A stretch of DNA of 64,000 bases from Callipepla californica brunnescens. Its lineage: Eukaryota; Chordata; Aves; Galliformes; Odontophoridae. The stretch covers positions 27,348,437 to 27,412,436 of the forward strand of contig JALIRH010000002.1 in the NCBI GenBank assembly GCA_023055505.1, written 5' to 3'. The notes below the pieces were generated by a model. The model was not told the origin of the DNA. It searched no databases and was given only the letters and a program-made list of their open reading frames with translations. Each line of letters begins with the position of its first letter. Position 1 is the stretch's first letter. Positions 36,501-48,118 of the stretch are shown here, piece after piece. The position numbers and the translations under genes were made by a program.

Positions 36501-36644
36501 TCAGATTTTCAGTGAAAATATAGAATGTTTTCTTTGAGAGGTAACTTTTGTTTGAATATAGCCAGGAACAATTACTTCCCAATTATCAGGATCATGAATA
36601 AAATAACGCAAGGATTTATCTACAAAGAGCTTTTTTTTTAAAGT

Positions 36645-36668
36645 AAAAAAAAAAAAAAAAAAAAAAAA
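36645..36668 (+). repeat. A24 homopolymer
   Basis: Twenty-four consecutive A. On the minus strand it is a T run lying just before a short open frame, and it could be the tail of an old retroposed sequence or a simple repeat. Confidence 0.9.
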
Positions 36669-37024
36669 GAAATCCTGTCTGTGATGGTTAAACTGTCCTG
36701 GAGAAGCAGGAGAAGGGCACATAAAATAACTTACAATTTCTCTTCATTTAATTCACTGAGATTTTTTCACTTCTGAATATATCTTACTGTAAATAACTAA
36801 AGTAACTGCTCTTATGTTTTTTGCTTTTTTCATTGGTGATGTTCTTTTTGATCCACATTCCACATTTGCTTCCATATAGCTACTGTAAAATTAATCCATA
36901 CTAAACTTGTATTACATATGACAAACATGACCATGGCTTCTTTGTAATTTCTGTTGAAGGAACAAATCAAAGTGAGTTGTCATTGTTTTATGTTTTTTGT
37001 TATTGGTATTACACATCATAACAT

Positions 37025-37560
37025 TGTGTAGTGCACTGGGAGTTAAATGGTTAATGCTTCAGCATTGTCCATATTTCTGGGTACCTGGTTCTCAGAAGAG
37101 AACTACAAATCCCAGAAGACTTCACCGTTAACGTGTCCATTTTCCTTTCAGAGGAAAAGATAAACTGCTCGTAAGGCATGATATTGCCCTGGTTTTTTTC
37201 CCTGCTCATCTCTGTGGCATGTGCCCCCTAGCCGTTTCATCTTCAACATTAGAGTGAGGCCTTTGGTTTTGGTCACTCTTCCTCTGATTTTAATTGATTT
37301 ATTAGTTTCAGTTCCAATTATATTGTATTATATTGTGTTATCTCACATTCCACTATCATATTTTGTATGATGCATACTAAATACGTAATATACTATCTAT
37401 ATTTACCCTTAGCTCATTGTCTCTTTTGTTTTTAGGCCATCATCCTACGTTTTACTTTTTCTCCCTTCCCCCTATCCCAAGGCCTGGGTCCACGGATCTC
37501 CCCTGCCCCATTTAGTCACAGAGTTGGGCCTAAGTGAACCAAAAGCATTGATATTTTCAG
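37025..37560 (+). mobile_element. possible degraded LTR
   Basis: This block differs in composition from its surroundings: ACTACAAATCCCAGAAGAC, a C/T-rich CCCTGGTTTTTTTCCCTGCT, repeated TATTGTATTATATTGTG near 37321, then TTTCTCCCTTCCCCCTATCC. The layout resembles avian ERV LTRs, but I see no clear TG...CA ends or target duplication. Confidence 0.3.
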
Positions 37561-40500
37561 TCTGTGCTACTGTATTCTATGTTTCCCACTCCAGTCCTAG
37601 GATTTTGCACATCAAAGATTTTTCAAGCTATCCTGTCTCAGGTTTTTTCAGCCAACCTTTCATTTTTCCCTCCTTGCTCCAGAATTTTTCTCAATCTGTG
37701 CTCAACTCTTTGTAAAAACAGAAGCAAAAATGTTGACAAGTTTGAGGAAAAAACAAACAAACAAACAAACAACACACCCTAGGAGCAGCAGGCTTTCTGT
37801 GAGATGTATAACATCACAAAACAGCAGTTATCATCCATGTTTTTGCATTCTCATTCAGATAGGACAAAAACTGTATTCTTAAAGATGGGAATTCTAGATG
37901 TATGTTGTTGATGAAAAATATACAATTCATATGAGAGCTAAAGGACTAGGATAACTGAATTGTAAATGGAGGGTGGAAAAGACTTTCATGAGGCTGTTAA
38001 ATAAACAATCTTCAAATAAAACAATGGAGAGCATAGAACTGAATGCATCTACAAAGTAGAACAAATTACTTTTCTTGATCCCTAAAGAATACATACAAAT
38101 AAATAAAGGAAAAACATTCTGTTGTGAAGTAATGTCCAAGACACAGTGTTTGGTAAATAAATGGAGAAAAAAATATCAAAATTACAAATCTCTTCAGCGA
38201 TGCCATTGAAAAAAAAAGTAATGGAACAAAAAACTTATATAAAAGAGTATGGATGTCGATATGGATTCAATTTCAAGTCAGTAACCCCATGCTAGGAATG
38301 CAGTTAGCTCATAAGCTTCGAACTGCATTTGAATTTTAGTTTAGTTTTCATAATTCAGTTTCATCACAGCTCTAAAAAAAATTTAGAAGATTTCTGTACT
38401 ACTGCTTTGTCTTCTTCTGTGCTCAAGTATAAAGCATATTCCCTGAAGAGGCTATTTTATGTAAGAAATACCACTTTTTAATACATCAATTGTATTTAAA
38501 AAGTTCTTTGTGTGTTCTGTTTGCTTAGTAATTTACGAAATCCGTAACAGAAAAAGATGAGTGAGAACATTAAATTAAACTTGAAGCTTTTTCTAAGATC
38601 TCCATCTCAAAAGATTTTCAGCAGTAGGTTTTGTAATGTTTCAGCCTCAATTGAGAAGGGAGTGCAGTCACCTTCCTAAATGTAATTGACAGAACATAGA
38701 ACTTCCCATTCCGATACACTCTTCAAGAGCATCTTGATATATGAATGCATGCAGGTAAGAGCCAAAAATTATTCACCATTCTGTTCAAATTCTTAAAAAA
38801 AATGATACTGAACATGAATACACTTTTCAGGGATTTCACAAAATGAAAAACATTGTGTAATAGAGATTTCTGTATTTCAAAAAGGCATAACAAGACCCAA
38901 TATTGGAAAGCCGAAGACAAACAACTTCACGTTAGAAAGAGCATACATTTTTTTAATACAACAGTACTTGGTGCTGTACAACTTTAGTTCTTCAAGACTG
39001 TACGCCTTTCTGGAAAAATATTTTTCAACAAACAGAAGTTACTAGGTTAAAAATATGAGTAACTGAGTGAAATTCTACGGTCTGTGATACAAAGTAGAAC
39101 TGGATTAAGTGACTGAATAGTCCCTTTTGAACTTCAAATCTGTGTGTCTTTAGAAAAAGCATGTATCTGAATATGTAATTTATTCAGTAGGAGCCCACAT
39201 TTGACTACTGCAAACTGAAAATGTTTCACAGAAAAACTATTTCATTATCTCTACTTCTTCTAACCAAGTCAGGGTTGGATGTGACTGCACTACTAATTTA
39301 ATTAGTAGCTGAGTTTGGCTCTTACATTGTATGTAGACAGTCTTTCAGAGAATGTCAAGGACTTTTTATGTATAGGGTACTTTTATTACCAAAATATTTT
39401 TAAGTAAGTTAGAAATTATTTTTAAATAAGTCCTAAATTATAGTTTTGCTGTAATTTTATGTATTGATCATATATCAGTAGTTGGAACATTTTAACAAAG
39501 GAATTCCTAAATTTAATGTTCTTGACATAGAGTTGTGTGTATTTTATGTAATGCCTTTAACAAATATTTAGGATTGACAAGCTGACAGCAAACAATGCTG
39601 GATGAATTGCTCAAAACTGTGGACTGAGTACAGAATATCTCCCTAGGAACAGAGATATTTAAACAGCAGAACAGAAAAAAAACCCGAAAAAGTAACAATA
39701 AATTAAAGAAATTTAAACTCCAAATATCTATATTTTTCCATTTTAGCATTTTTGTACTATATTATATATATATATATATGTATAAAATAGTATATATATA
39801 TTTTTTTTCCTATTTCCCACTCATATCTAGTGAAGTTATTTTTTTTCAGTAGTTATTTTCCTTTGCTCTCACATTCTGTAGACTCTTCTTCTGGCAATAT
39901 GCCCTATCGTTTGCAATCTTTTTGAATGAGTAGAGATGTTGAGTTACTGTCAGACCTCACTATACATACTCAATAAAGCACGTTAGAACTTGGTTTAAAA
40001 AAAAAATTAATGAAAGTGAAGTACTTTTTCTTTTGTTGCTGATTAGAGTTTTTTCACTTCTTTCAAGAGTCAGTATTTTATCTTTATTTTAACAGTTTGT
40101 ATCCTCTTTTCAGTGGGGTTTTTGTATAAAGGAGAAATGAGCTGTACAACTGTTTTTCCTTATTTTCTTGTGAGAAGAAAAGACTCATGGTTAATAAGTA
40201 GATTTCTTAGGGGACAACTCCATTTCAATAAAAATATTACATACAAGTAAATTCAGATTCCCTTCAAAATATTATTAAATATTTAATAGATAGTATATAT
40301 CATTTATTTAATGTGTCTTTTTGCCTATTAGACTACTTTCAAATTAAATGTTCATTCTATGTGTTACTTTGTCTCCATGTATTGTTCTCCATATCTATTA
40401 CTAGCTGTTCAGTCTGGTTCCACCACTGCTTTTATGTAGCAGAAGATTAAGCTTGTAAACCTTTATCTTAGATGACTGTATTCTTCACAGTTTGACGCTT

Positions 40501-41234
40501 TGTGTTCTCAAAAGAAATAAATAAAATATAAACTGAAATTTACCTGGATTACACATTTCTATTTTTTTAATGAATTTGGACCACTTGCATTTAAAGAAGT
40601 GTCCTAAAATATGTAACATATGTAGAAATACTACATATTTCATAGCAGAATATTCATCTATGAAAGTACAAGTATAATAATATAATAGCACAGTTAATAA
40701 ACCATCTTTAAAAACAATATTTTTAGTTGTCAATACCTAACTCTTTCACTAGCTCCTTCCTGAATCAAGGTCTCTTGCCAGGGTAATAAGATGTTCCATC
40801 ATGAATTTATATATAATTCCATCAAAATAATCTTGGAAAGTATATAATTTTCAATCACTGATGGAAGCAAAGACAGGAGAAACTGCAGATGTGTTCTTCT
40901 AAACTGGGAACGTAATATAGAATTAAATGCAAATGACTATGTTAATGCAACATTAAGATCGAGATATGACACAAACAAATGTCATTAAATTTGAAGTATG
41001 ATTCCCACAGCAATTGTAATTCCATTGCTTTGCACTTTCTGCGTGTTTCTATGCCATATCCAGTGTAGTATTAACTTCAATGTATTTTTGTGTATTTGCA
41101 GTAATACTGAGTGATGGTTGTTCTGGGAACCAAAATTGACTTTTCCTATTTTTGTTAATGTAAAATCTTCACAATAATGTTGCATTTATATATTTTTTCT
41201 GTGTTTAATTTCCATTGTTTGCCTTCTTTTTCAG
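37561..41234. other. AT-rich stretch with simple repeats
   Basis: An (AAAC)n tract lies at about 37751-37772 and a (TA)n stretch at about 39757-39803. A very weak CR1-like 3' end (TGAATAGTCCCTTTTGAACT) at about 39110 is not called separately. No exon is supported. Confidence 0.35.
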
Positions 41235-41293
41235 GGGGATAATGTATTATTTCAATATATGTTGCCAGAAAAAGTCACTGCTTTTATGGCTAA
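41235..41293 (+). CDS. candidate 59-bp internal exon, plus strand
   Basis: The sequence is flanked by a strong acceptor (TTTGCCTTCTTTTTCAG) and an excellent donor (TAA|GTAAGT). The open frame reads GDNVLFQYMLPEKVTAFMA plus two bases, phase 0 in and 2 out. The composition is protein-like and differs from the low-complexity AT-rich surroundings. It stands alone; no other plus-strand exon was found nearby, and I do not recognise the product. An 18-base part of it recurs about 440 bp downstream, which weakens the case slightly. Confidence 0.35.
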
Positions 41294-42841
41294 GTAAGTA
41301 TTTGACCTACAACCAAAGCCATGAATATATTTAAATTAATTTGATTTCACTAGATTTTAGTCACGTTAAATTTTTGTGCACTTTTGGTCCTTTTCCACTT
41401 AACTTCACAGTTTGAGCCTTAGTTTCAAACCAAAAAGACAGAAACCTTAACAGAAAAAAACACAAGTCTACTGGGTTTCTATTTCTACTATGTTAACCTA
41501 TGTATAAGAAAAGATCTCAGCTCAGTAGGCTATCTGCTGAGGCCATGACACCAATTTAAATTTGACAAGTTCATTAAGGTGCAAATTTTGGACTGAGTGC
41601 CTAATTAACATTCACACATTTAAGTGAATAACAGCTTAGCAGAATAAGAAATGGATGGCGTTGGCCATCTTATTTATTTTTACCAATAATATTGTTTCAA
41701 TATATGTTGCCATCTACGTTTTAACTCAAGAAAGACTAACTGTAGCATGCCTTAAAACTTTGTACTTGCTAGTGCCAAATTATAGCTCAGAGATTAGTAT
41801 GTTAAGGCTCATCAAGAAAAGAGATGAGCAGTTTTAAACAGTTTTCTCAGAAGCTCTCTGTTAAAGTACAGATTTGTACTATCACAAGTAAGAAGTAATT
41901 TAAATATTTAAATAATTCTCAGAATTACAGGAAAGGCACTTGCAGGAAATTTTTTTAAAAGAAAGGGAGGGTAAAAAAAAGACTACTGTTATTTCTGCTT
42001 TTTAATGTCCTTAAGTTTTGCAAATAAGAGTGGTACTGATAATTCATAAAAGACGAAAATTTTATTTTTCCTATTTTTGCTGATATTTTGACTCTCTAAT
42101 TTTTTTACTGGTATTTGTTTCCATAACATTGAGGAATGCCTATACAATTTACAGATTTCTTCATTTACTTTGAAACTCGCTTGACTTCATCAAAATTGTG
42201 AGATTTTCCTAAAATTGCAAAGAGGAACTTTCAGTATTTTATTCCAAGTACATGATTTTACGTCTTCATACGTAGATATTTTCCCGACATTTACTCATAA
42301 CGACTATAATTCTGATTCAAATCATTTTTTCTGAAATTTCTGCGAAGCAAGCCCATACAGGTTTTCTAAGTAGAGGACCAAACTGTGGACAATATTTGTT
42401 CTGGAGTCCTTCTTTAGAATGTTCAGAAATGTTTCTTCCATTTTACTGTTTCAAAACTTACCTTTGAAGAAAACTAGAGAGAAAAGATATTTCACAACTT
42501 CTGCCAACTCATTATGTTCACTGCTCTGAGTAGATAATCTTACACGGTGTAAGGTACTGACTACATAGTACAGGTATACCAAATTATAATTTTGAAGACT
42601 GTAGCTGTGGGAACACAAGAAAGAATGTTCAGAGCAGAAACGGTGGAGCAAGATAAACAGCATGTAGCAAGAATTATTTTTGAAAACAGATTTTCAAGAT
42701 ATAGTGAATGTCACTTTGGTATATTCAAATTGAGGTTCTAAACACTGTTTTAATAATTCTGTTCTGAATAGCTTTTCAAGGCTGACACAGATACTTATGC
42801 TTAATTTATAATTGTTGCCCATGGCTGACCTTAAATAAAAT
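41294..42841. other. AT-rich stretch, nothing recognised
   Basis: No repeat family was recognised apart from the short duplicated segment at 41695-41713. Confidence 0.35.
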
Positions 42842-43374
42842 GAGGAATGCACTGAAAGTAATCCCTCCTATTTTATTATGTTGGTCTGTGAACACAGTGA
42901 CAGAAAGTGGTGATATGGCAATACAGATTGAACCTTCTCATCAATATTCTTTTACATTTTGTTGTCGTATGACAGACTGTAGTAGGGAGGCAGACTGACA
43001 AAATGGCGTCTGACATGAAATGCATATGAAGTGAAAGCATAGAATTGGCTACTTCCAGGCAGAAAAAAAATTGCACTGACATTCATTGATGCTTGCTGAG
43101 GTGAGATAGTGGTTGGTGCATTTCAGCAGTGATGAGAGCAACGTGAAAAATAAGCCACATTCCAGATGTCCATGCAAATTTTTATGAGCACAGAATGGAG
43201 GCTCTTGTTCATCATTGGCAAAAATGCATAGCTCATGGTAGTGACTACGCTGAAAAACAGTGCTTTGTAGATGACAATTAGCTTTATACACTAGTCTTAT
43301 TGTGTTCTTTATATCTCTTGTAGTTTCCATCGAAGTACATAGAAGACAATACTGCCAGAGGAATGTACGTATTT
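42842..43374 (+). mobile_element. Galluhop-type mariner, internally deleted, copy 1
   Basis: The sequence begins GGAATGCACTGAAAGTAATC (inside the typical terminal repeat GAAAGTAATNCCTCCTATTT) and ends near CCAGAGGAATGTACGTA, its inverse. The interior encodes remnants of a mariner transposase: MASDMK and a TDIH segment from the N-terminal DNA-binding part, then directly the C-terminal part (ANFYEHRMEALVHHWQKCIA with SDYAEKQCF after it). The catalytic DDD core is absent, so it is a non-autonomous derivative. Stops and frameshifts are present. Identification as Galluhop is from memory of the chicken element. Confidence 0.75.
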
Positions 43375-46300
43375 ATAAACAGAAACACATTTTTATTTAG
43401 TGAAAGGATTACCTACTTACAACATGTCAGGACAGATCTAGCAACAGTTCTTACTTTTAACTGTAGAATTCCATGTTTCTTCACTTGGTGTTATAGAAGG
43501 GGAAAAAAAAATCAACCTGGAAAAGAAAAAAAAATATTTAGGACTTTTCGAATACAGATTAAGTGATAGCTTGCCTGCACTGGTTTGTTCAGTATAAAAA
43601 TAATGACAGTAAAATCCTTGACACTTATCTAAATCAATACCACTGGATTTAAAGGATGTCTGACCAAAGACCAACCTTTTGTTACCCACAGAAACACACG
43701 TGGATTAAAGTGAAACCCTCTAAGTCATGCTTATCTGGTAGTAAATATTCTGGCAACGCTACTTCTGTACATTTGTTAAAATAAGAAGACAAGCTTCAAG
43801 ATTTAATACTTGCAAAATATATATGTAACAAAATGTGGTGTAATGCTTGAATTTGCATTAAGAGCTAATTGGAGGGACACTGAACATATGAAGGCACTGC
43901 TGTGTTCTAAAACATTGCTTGAAAAAACCACAAAGTACATCTTAAACAGTAGACAAAGTATTTATTGCAATACAAATATGAACAGATAAAGTATACCTTG
44001 AGACAGACACAGCAATCATTCAGTTCATTTAAATGAGATCTTGGTGTCAATGGATATTTAAGAATTAATCTGACCAGAAGTTTCAAACATAAATACAACT
44101 TGTGTTCTATAAAAGGATTCCATTTTGCTATTTTCTAAACACAGAAAAATGTATCCCCCCCATTCAGAATATTGAATGTCTTATGAAAAGTGAAAGGTCA
44201 TTTGTAACTGTCCAAAGGATTGATGGAGTTGAGATACCTCCTTGACCTTCACCCTGCACTCATAAAGAACAGTCTCAGATGACAGAGCATCAGGCAAGTT
44301 TTCTGAAAATGTCTTTTCTTATTTTATATTGCATAGCAGTCTCGTTACCTGATATTTTTCATAATTGTATGTCAAGATTTAATTACTTCATGTCTTCCTT
44401 CATTAAAAGTAAACTGTCATCTAATACCATTCAGCTATGTTTGTGATTTGCACTAATTCAAGTATTTCTGTCCGCTTTTTGCCATTGTTTTCCATCTCGG
44501 TTTCTACAGTAATTGCTTTGGAGGCCTATACAAACAATGTCAAGGTCAAATCTTACAAAAATTCTTCTCCAATTACTTATTGTCAGTTAAGGATATGCAT
44601 TATAAAAACAGGTTCAGAAGAGTTTCTTTCTTTTTTTCTCTCCACATTATAATCTTCAAGTATTACAAGAGGCAATGGAAGCTTAAGTTAAGACATTAAA
44701 ACATCAGACTTCCACAATACTCATGAAAACATGAAGCATATCACATTTTAATCTCTCTACTACATTTTCAATCATGTAATGTATTAGTGAAATTTTATAC
44801 AAAATATGGTATTAACAATATGCTGGGAGTAAAATAAAATTTACTAAAAAGTAAATTATCTTGTTAAATTCTTTCATACTACCAACAGGGAAAGTCAAGG
44901 ACATACATCTTAATGGTCCACTTACCAAGAAACAAGAAGGCAAAGAATTCATTTATCAAGCTTGAGTATAAAGTGTCATTCTCCATACTTCCCTGGAAAA
45001 AGCATGAGAGTGCCAGGCAGCAAAAGATTAAAATCAGAAGAGATGCAAGGTAGAAGAAAAAAGGAATGCCTTTGCTGAAGGGGACAGGAATATGATGGGA
45101 AGAAACAGATTATGACAATAAAACGTTAACAGTGATGATTATTCATTTTCTAATTATTTTCTCACATAATGATGTCAGAAGCACTAATGTGAACATAGTA
45201 CAGTGTCTGAAAACAGTTTTGGAGAACCCAAACATACCTTCACTGAAGAATAAAAGGCATCTATTTAAATTTTGCCCTACGAACATAAGTAGAAACCACT
45301 ATATTGATTCCTAACGGCAGAAGTAAATGGTTTGGATCCACATGATGGGAAACCGTAAGGACAATAATGGATTATTGTAATTTTTCAAATACCAAATTCT
45401 TAACTTTTTTCCATCTCAAAATGTTTCCTTGAAACTGTTGTACAGAGATCTGTGAGTCCATTATCTGAAGGCACCTGTTTGCAGGAAATACTCCAAAGAC
45501 CATGCAATGTGCATCTAACCTTCCAGTGCATGAACACCACCACAAACTGCATTTTTAGGAAAATCATTTTTAATCATTGTGTTTGGTTCATTAATGTGAA
45601 TTTATATGTAAAACAAATGACAATTTTTAGACCATTTTTCCACACTGTGAGAAAACCAGATTTCATGCCTCCCTTTCCCCCAAGGGATTAAAACCAATTT
45701 TCATATCTGCCATCCTCAGTTATAAACTGATAAAACTGTAGACCACAGAATGATTAAGGCAATCTTTTCTTTGGTGAGAGGTTTCTTCTGAATGATTATC
45801 TCAACACGAAGTTCTTGAGTTTTTTGAGAAAGACTCTAGAAACAAGACTATAAGTTGTTCAGACCGTATTCAGCATAATTTCTCCATTGCAGTTCAACTG
45901 CCAGAGCTCTAAAGTAAAGTAGATCAAGAAACCGAAGGAATTCGATTTTTTTCAGTCAATGAAAGAAAAAAGCATCTAGAGCCACTAAAATAATTACAAA
46001 TCAAAAATGCTACCATGATTTGTAGAGGAAAAATATAGGATAAAACAGCAGTTTCATCAAGACTACTCATATGTTGACATTAGAAGAATGAGCACCTATT
46101 TTTAAAATTACGGTCTAGGAAAACCATCTGGATCCACAATGTCCAAATAAAGCTTCTGAATTTGGAGCCTCTTTTCTTTATCCGGAAAGTTTTTTTTCCC
46201 CAGACAGATTTTTTTTTTTTCCAGAATTTCAACTAACTTTTTGACCAGTCACACAGGATTTGCTATATGTTGTCTCAAATTAACATTTGAAGTATAAAAC

Positions 46301-46624
46301 GCTGTGTTTTACTGGGTCTTTCTGATCATATCAGTTAAAACAGGAGAAGATTAGTAAATTTTATTTTGTCATTCATGTATAGAAATGATGATTTTACGTT
46401 ATCTATGGAAAAATACTTCCATTCAAAGAACAGTTTTTTTTTTAATTATCTTTAGTCATTTCCTATGAAATCACAGTTAGTAAGATTCAAAGACTGCAAT
46501 AAAACCCTTGAGAAATGGTGTGCTGTCAAACATAATTTTAAGGCCTAGTAATACTCAGTGTGTTTTCATAAGTTATTGAAGTACAGTTCGTTTCAAGCAT
46601 AAGTATTTATTTAAAAAGATAAAA
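43375..46624. other. AT-rich stretch between two mariner copies
   Basis: No repeat family, exon or RNA gene is recognised in these 3.2 kb. Confidence 0.35.
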
Positions 46625-47490
46625 GGGATGCTCTGAAATTAGTGCCTCTTATTTTATTATGTTGGCCCACATTTTCAGAGGTGGATGCTCACGGTATGGT
46701 AGTGGAGGATGAACCTTTCTGTCAGTATTCCATTACATTTTCTTGCTGTGCAACAAATGGTAGCAGAGGGGCAGTCTGACAAAATGTCATCTGACATGGA
46801 GAATGAAGCAAAGGTGTATAACTGTATTTCTCCACACTCACACAAAAAAATCCACTGACATTCATTGCCGAACATTAATGGAAATCAACAGATGATGCGA
46901 ACACAGTGAGGTGGAGAGTGATGCATTTCAACAGTAGTGCCACAAGAGCAACAGCATCACCTTCACTATGCCAATTTTTACAAACATGGCATGAAGGCTC
47001 TTGTTCATCACTGGTGAAAATACCTAGATAATGGTGATATCTATGTTGAAAAATAACGTTTTGTAGCTGGAAATCTGCTCTATCAAATACTGCTATTACA
47101 CTTATGTAAAGCAAGCAAAGGCGGTGACAGAGCTTCTATTTGAGGTAGAGACGCTACAGAAAAAGATGTTAGAGATAAGGGGGATGAACTCACCCCTCCC
47201 GGCGACCTTTCGGCCTAAGGAACGCAGCCGCCTCGTGTTCGAACACTGGCACGCCGGAAGGAAGAGAGACAGGGAAAGAGGGGGGGCAACCCGCGCGGGC
47301 TCTGAGCGGATCTGTGCTCCCGGAAGCACCACCGAGAGGGAGAGAGCGAGAGGTCAGGTGGACCTGGGCTCCTCCGCTCCGGTCGCTCATTCACTGCTTC
47401 AGGCTGTGACCAGGCAATCCCACTACAACTTATCGTATCTGTTGTAATTTCCATGGAAATAAATAGGAGTTTCAGAGCAACCTACGCATC
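46625..47490 (+). mobile_element. Galluhop-type mariner, copy 2, interrupted by an insertion
   Basis: It is the same element as copy 1: GGGATGCTCTGAAATTAGTG at the left end, GTAATTTCCATGGAAATAAA and GTTTCAGAGCAACCTACG at the right end. The transposase remnants include MSSDME and the C-terminal block. It is split by the element at 47105-47427; removing that insert restores the order seen in copy 1. The catalytic core is missing here too. Confidence 0.78.
47105..47427. mobile_element. 323-bp TG...CA insertion nested in mariner
   Basis: The segment starts TGTAAAGCAAGC and ends CCCACTACA, flanked on both sides by ACTTA (47100-47104 and 47428-47432), a 5-bp target duplication. TG...CA ends plus a 5-bp duplication fit an LTR of an endogenous retrovirus. 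It is far richer in G, C and CpG than the rest of the window. One frame encodes a short helical segment (TELLFEVETLQKKMLEIRG), which is odd for an LTR. I see no AATAAA on either strand, so solo LTR is the best guess but not certain. Confidence 0.7.
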
Positions 47491-47771
47491 AGGGTAGCAT
47501 TTCCAAACTAGTAGAATGTACTGTATTTATTTAAATACAGATATAAATGCTAAAGGGTATATTTACACTACATATGCAGCATTACACTTTACCAAGTAAA
47601 AAATTGTTTTTAGAGACTGCAACCATGGCCAGATTTCAAAGATATACAACATTAGGACTGATCTGAAGCTTGTTACATTGAATGAAATTGTGGATAGATT
47701 TTAATATATTTAAAAATACTTTTTTGGAACGCATTTGTGAACATCGTATATGCAGAAGACTGGTAAAATAT

Positions 47772-48118
47772 TGCAAGGTGAATAACCCAAAAGAATAACA
47801 TCCACAGAAAATAACAGAGTGGATGGTATGTTTTGCTTGGCTTATCTGGGTGGTAAGCAGACAACCACTAAATAGAGAAAGGCTCAACTTTTGCAAGTAA
47901 TTGAGGCTCACCAATAACTCCACAGGGGAGGGATCTCCAACAAGAGACTCCCCCAGTGCTGGTCAGCCCTTAAATGGGGTCTGGGAGAAGTGGAGCCAGA
48001 CTCCACCCGTTCTGGTCACACAGGTACATTTCCTTCACCTGTGCTCCTGTGGCTGACTCAGTGCTCATCTCAGGTGATTAATCAGTGGCTTAGGCAGTGA
48101 CTCAACAGTTCCCATACA
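47772..48118 (-). mobile_element. solo-LTR-like element, copy B
   Basis: This is the reverse-orientation partner of 18450-18804. Read on the minus strand it begins TGTATGGGAACTGTTGAGTC, contains CCCCATTTAAGGGCTGACC (TATA-like) and ends TTCACCTTGCA. Length is about 347 bp. No matching target duplication is visible. The two copies differ by scattered substitutions and small gaps. Confidence 0.72.

Noticed and set aside
47190..47454. Overlapping GC-rich frames in the nested insert, considered as a CpG-island gene start
   Set aside because: The CpG-rich block is bounded precisely by TG...CA and a target duplication inside a mariner, so it is an insertion and not a native promoter.
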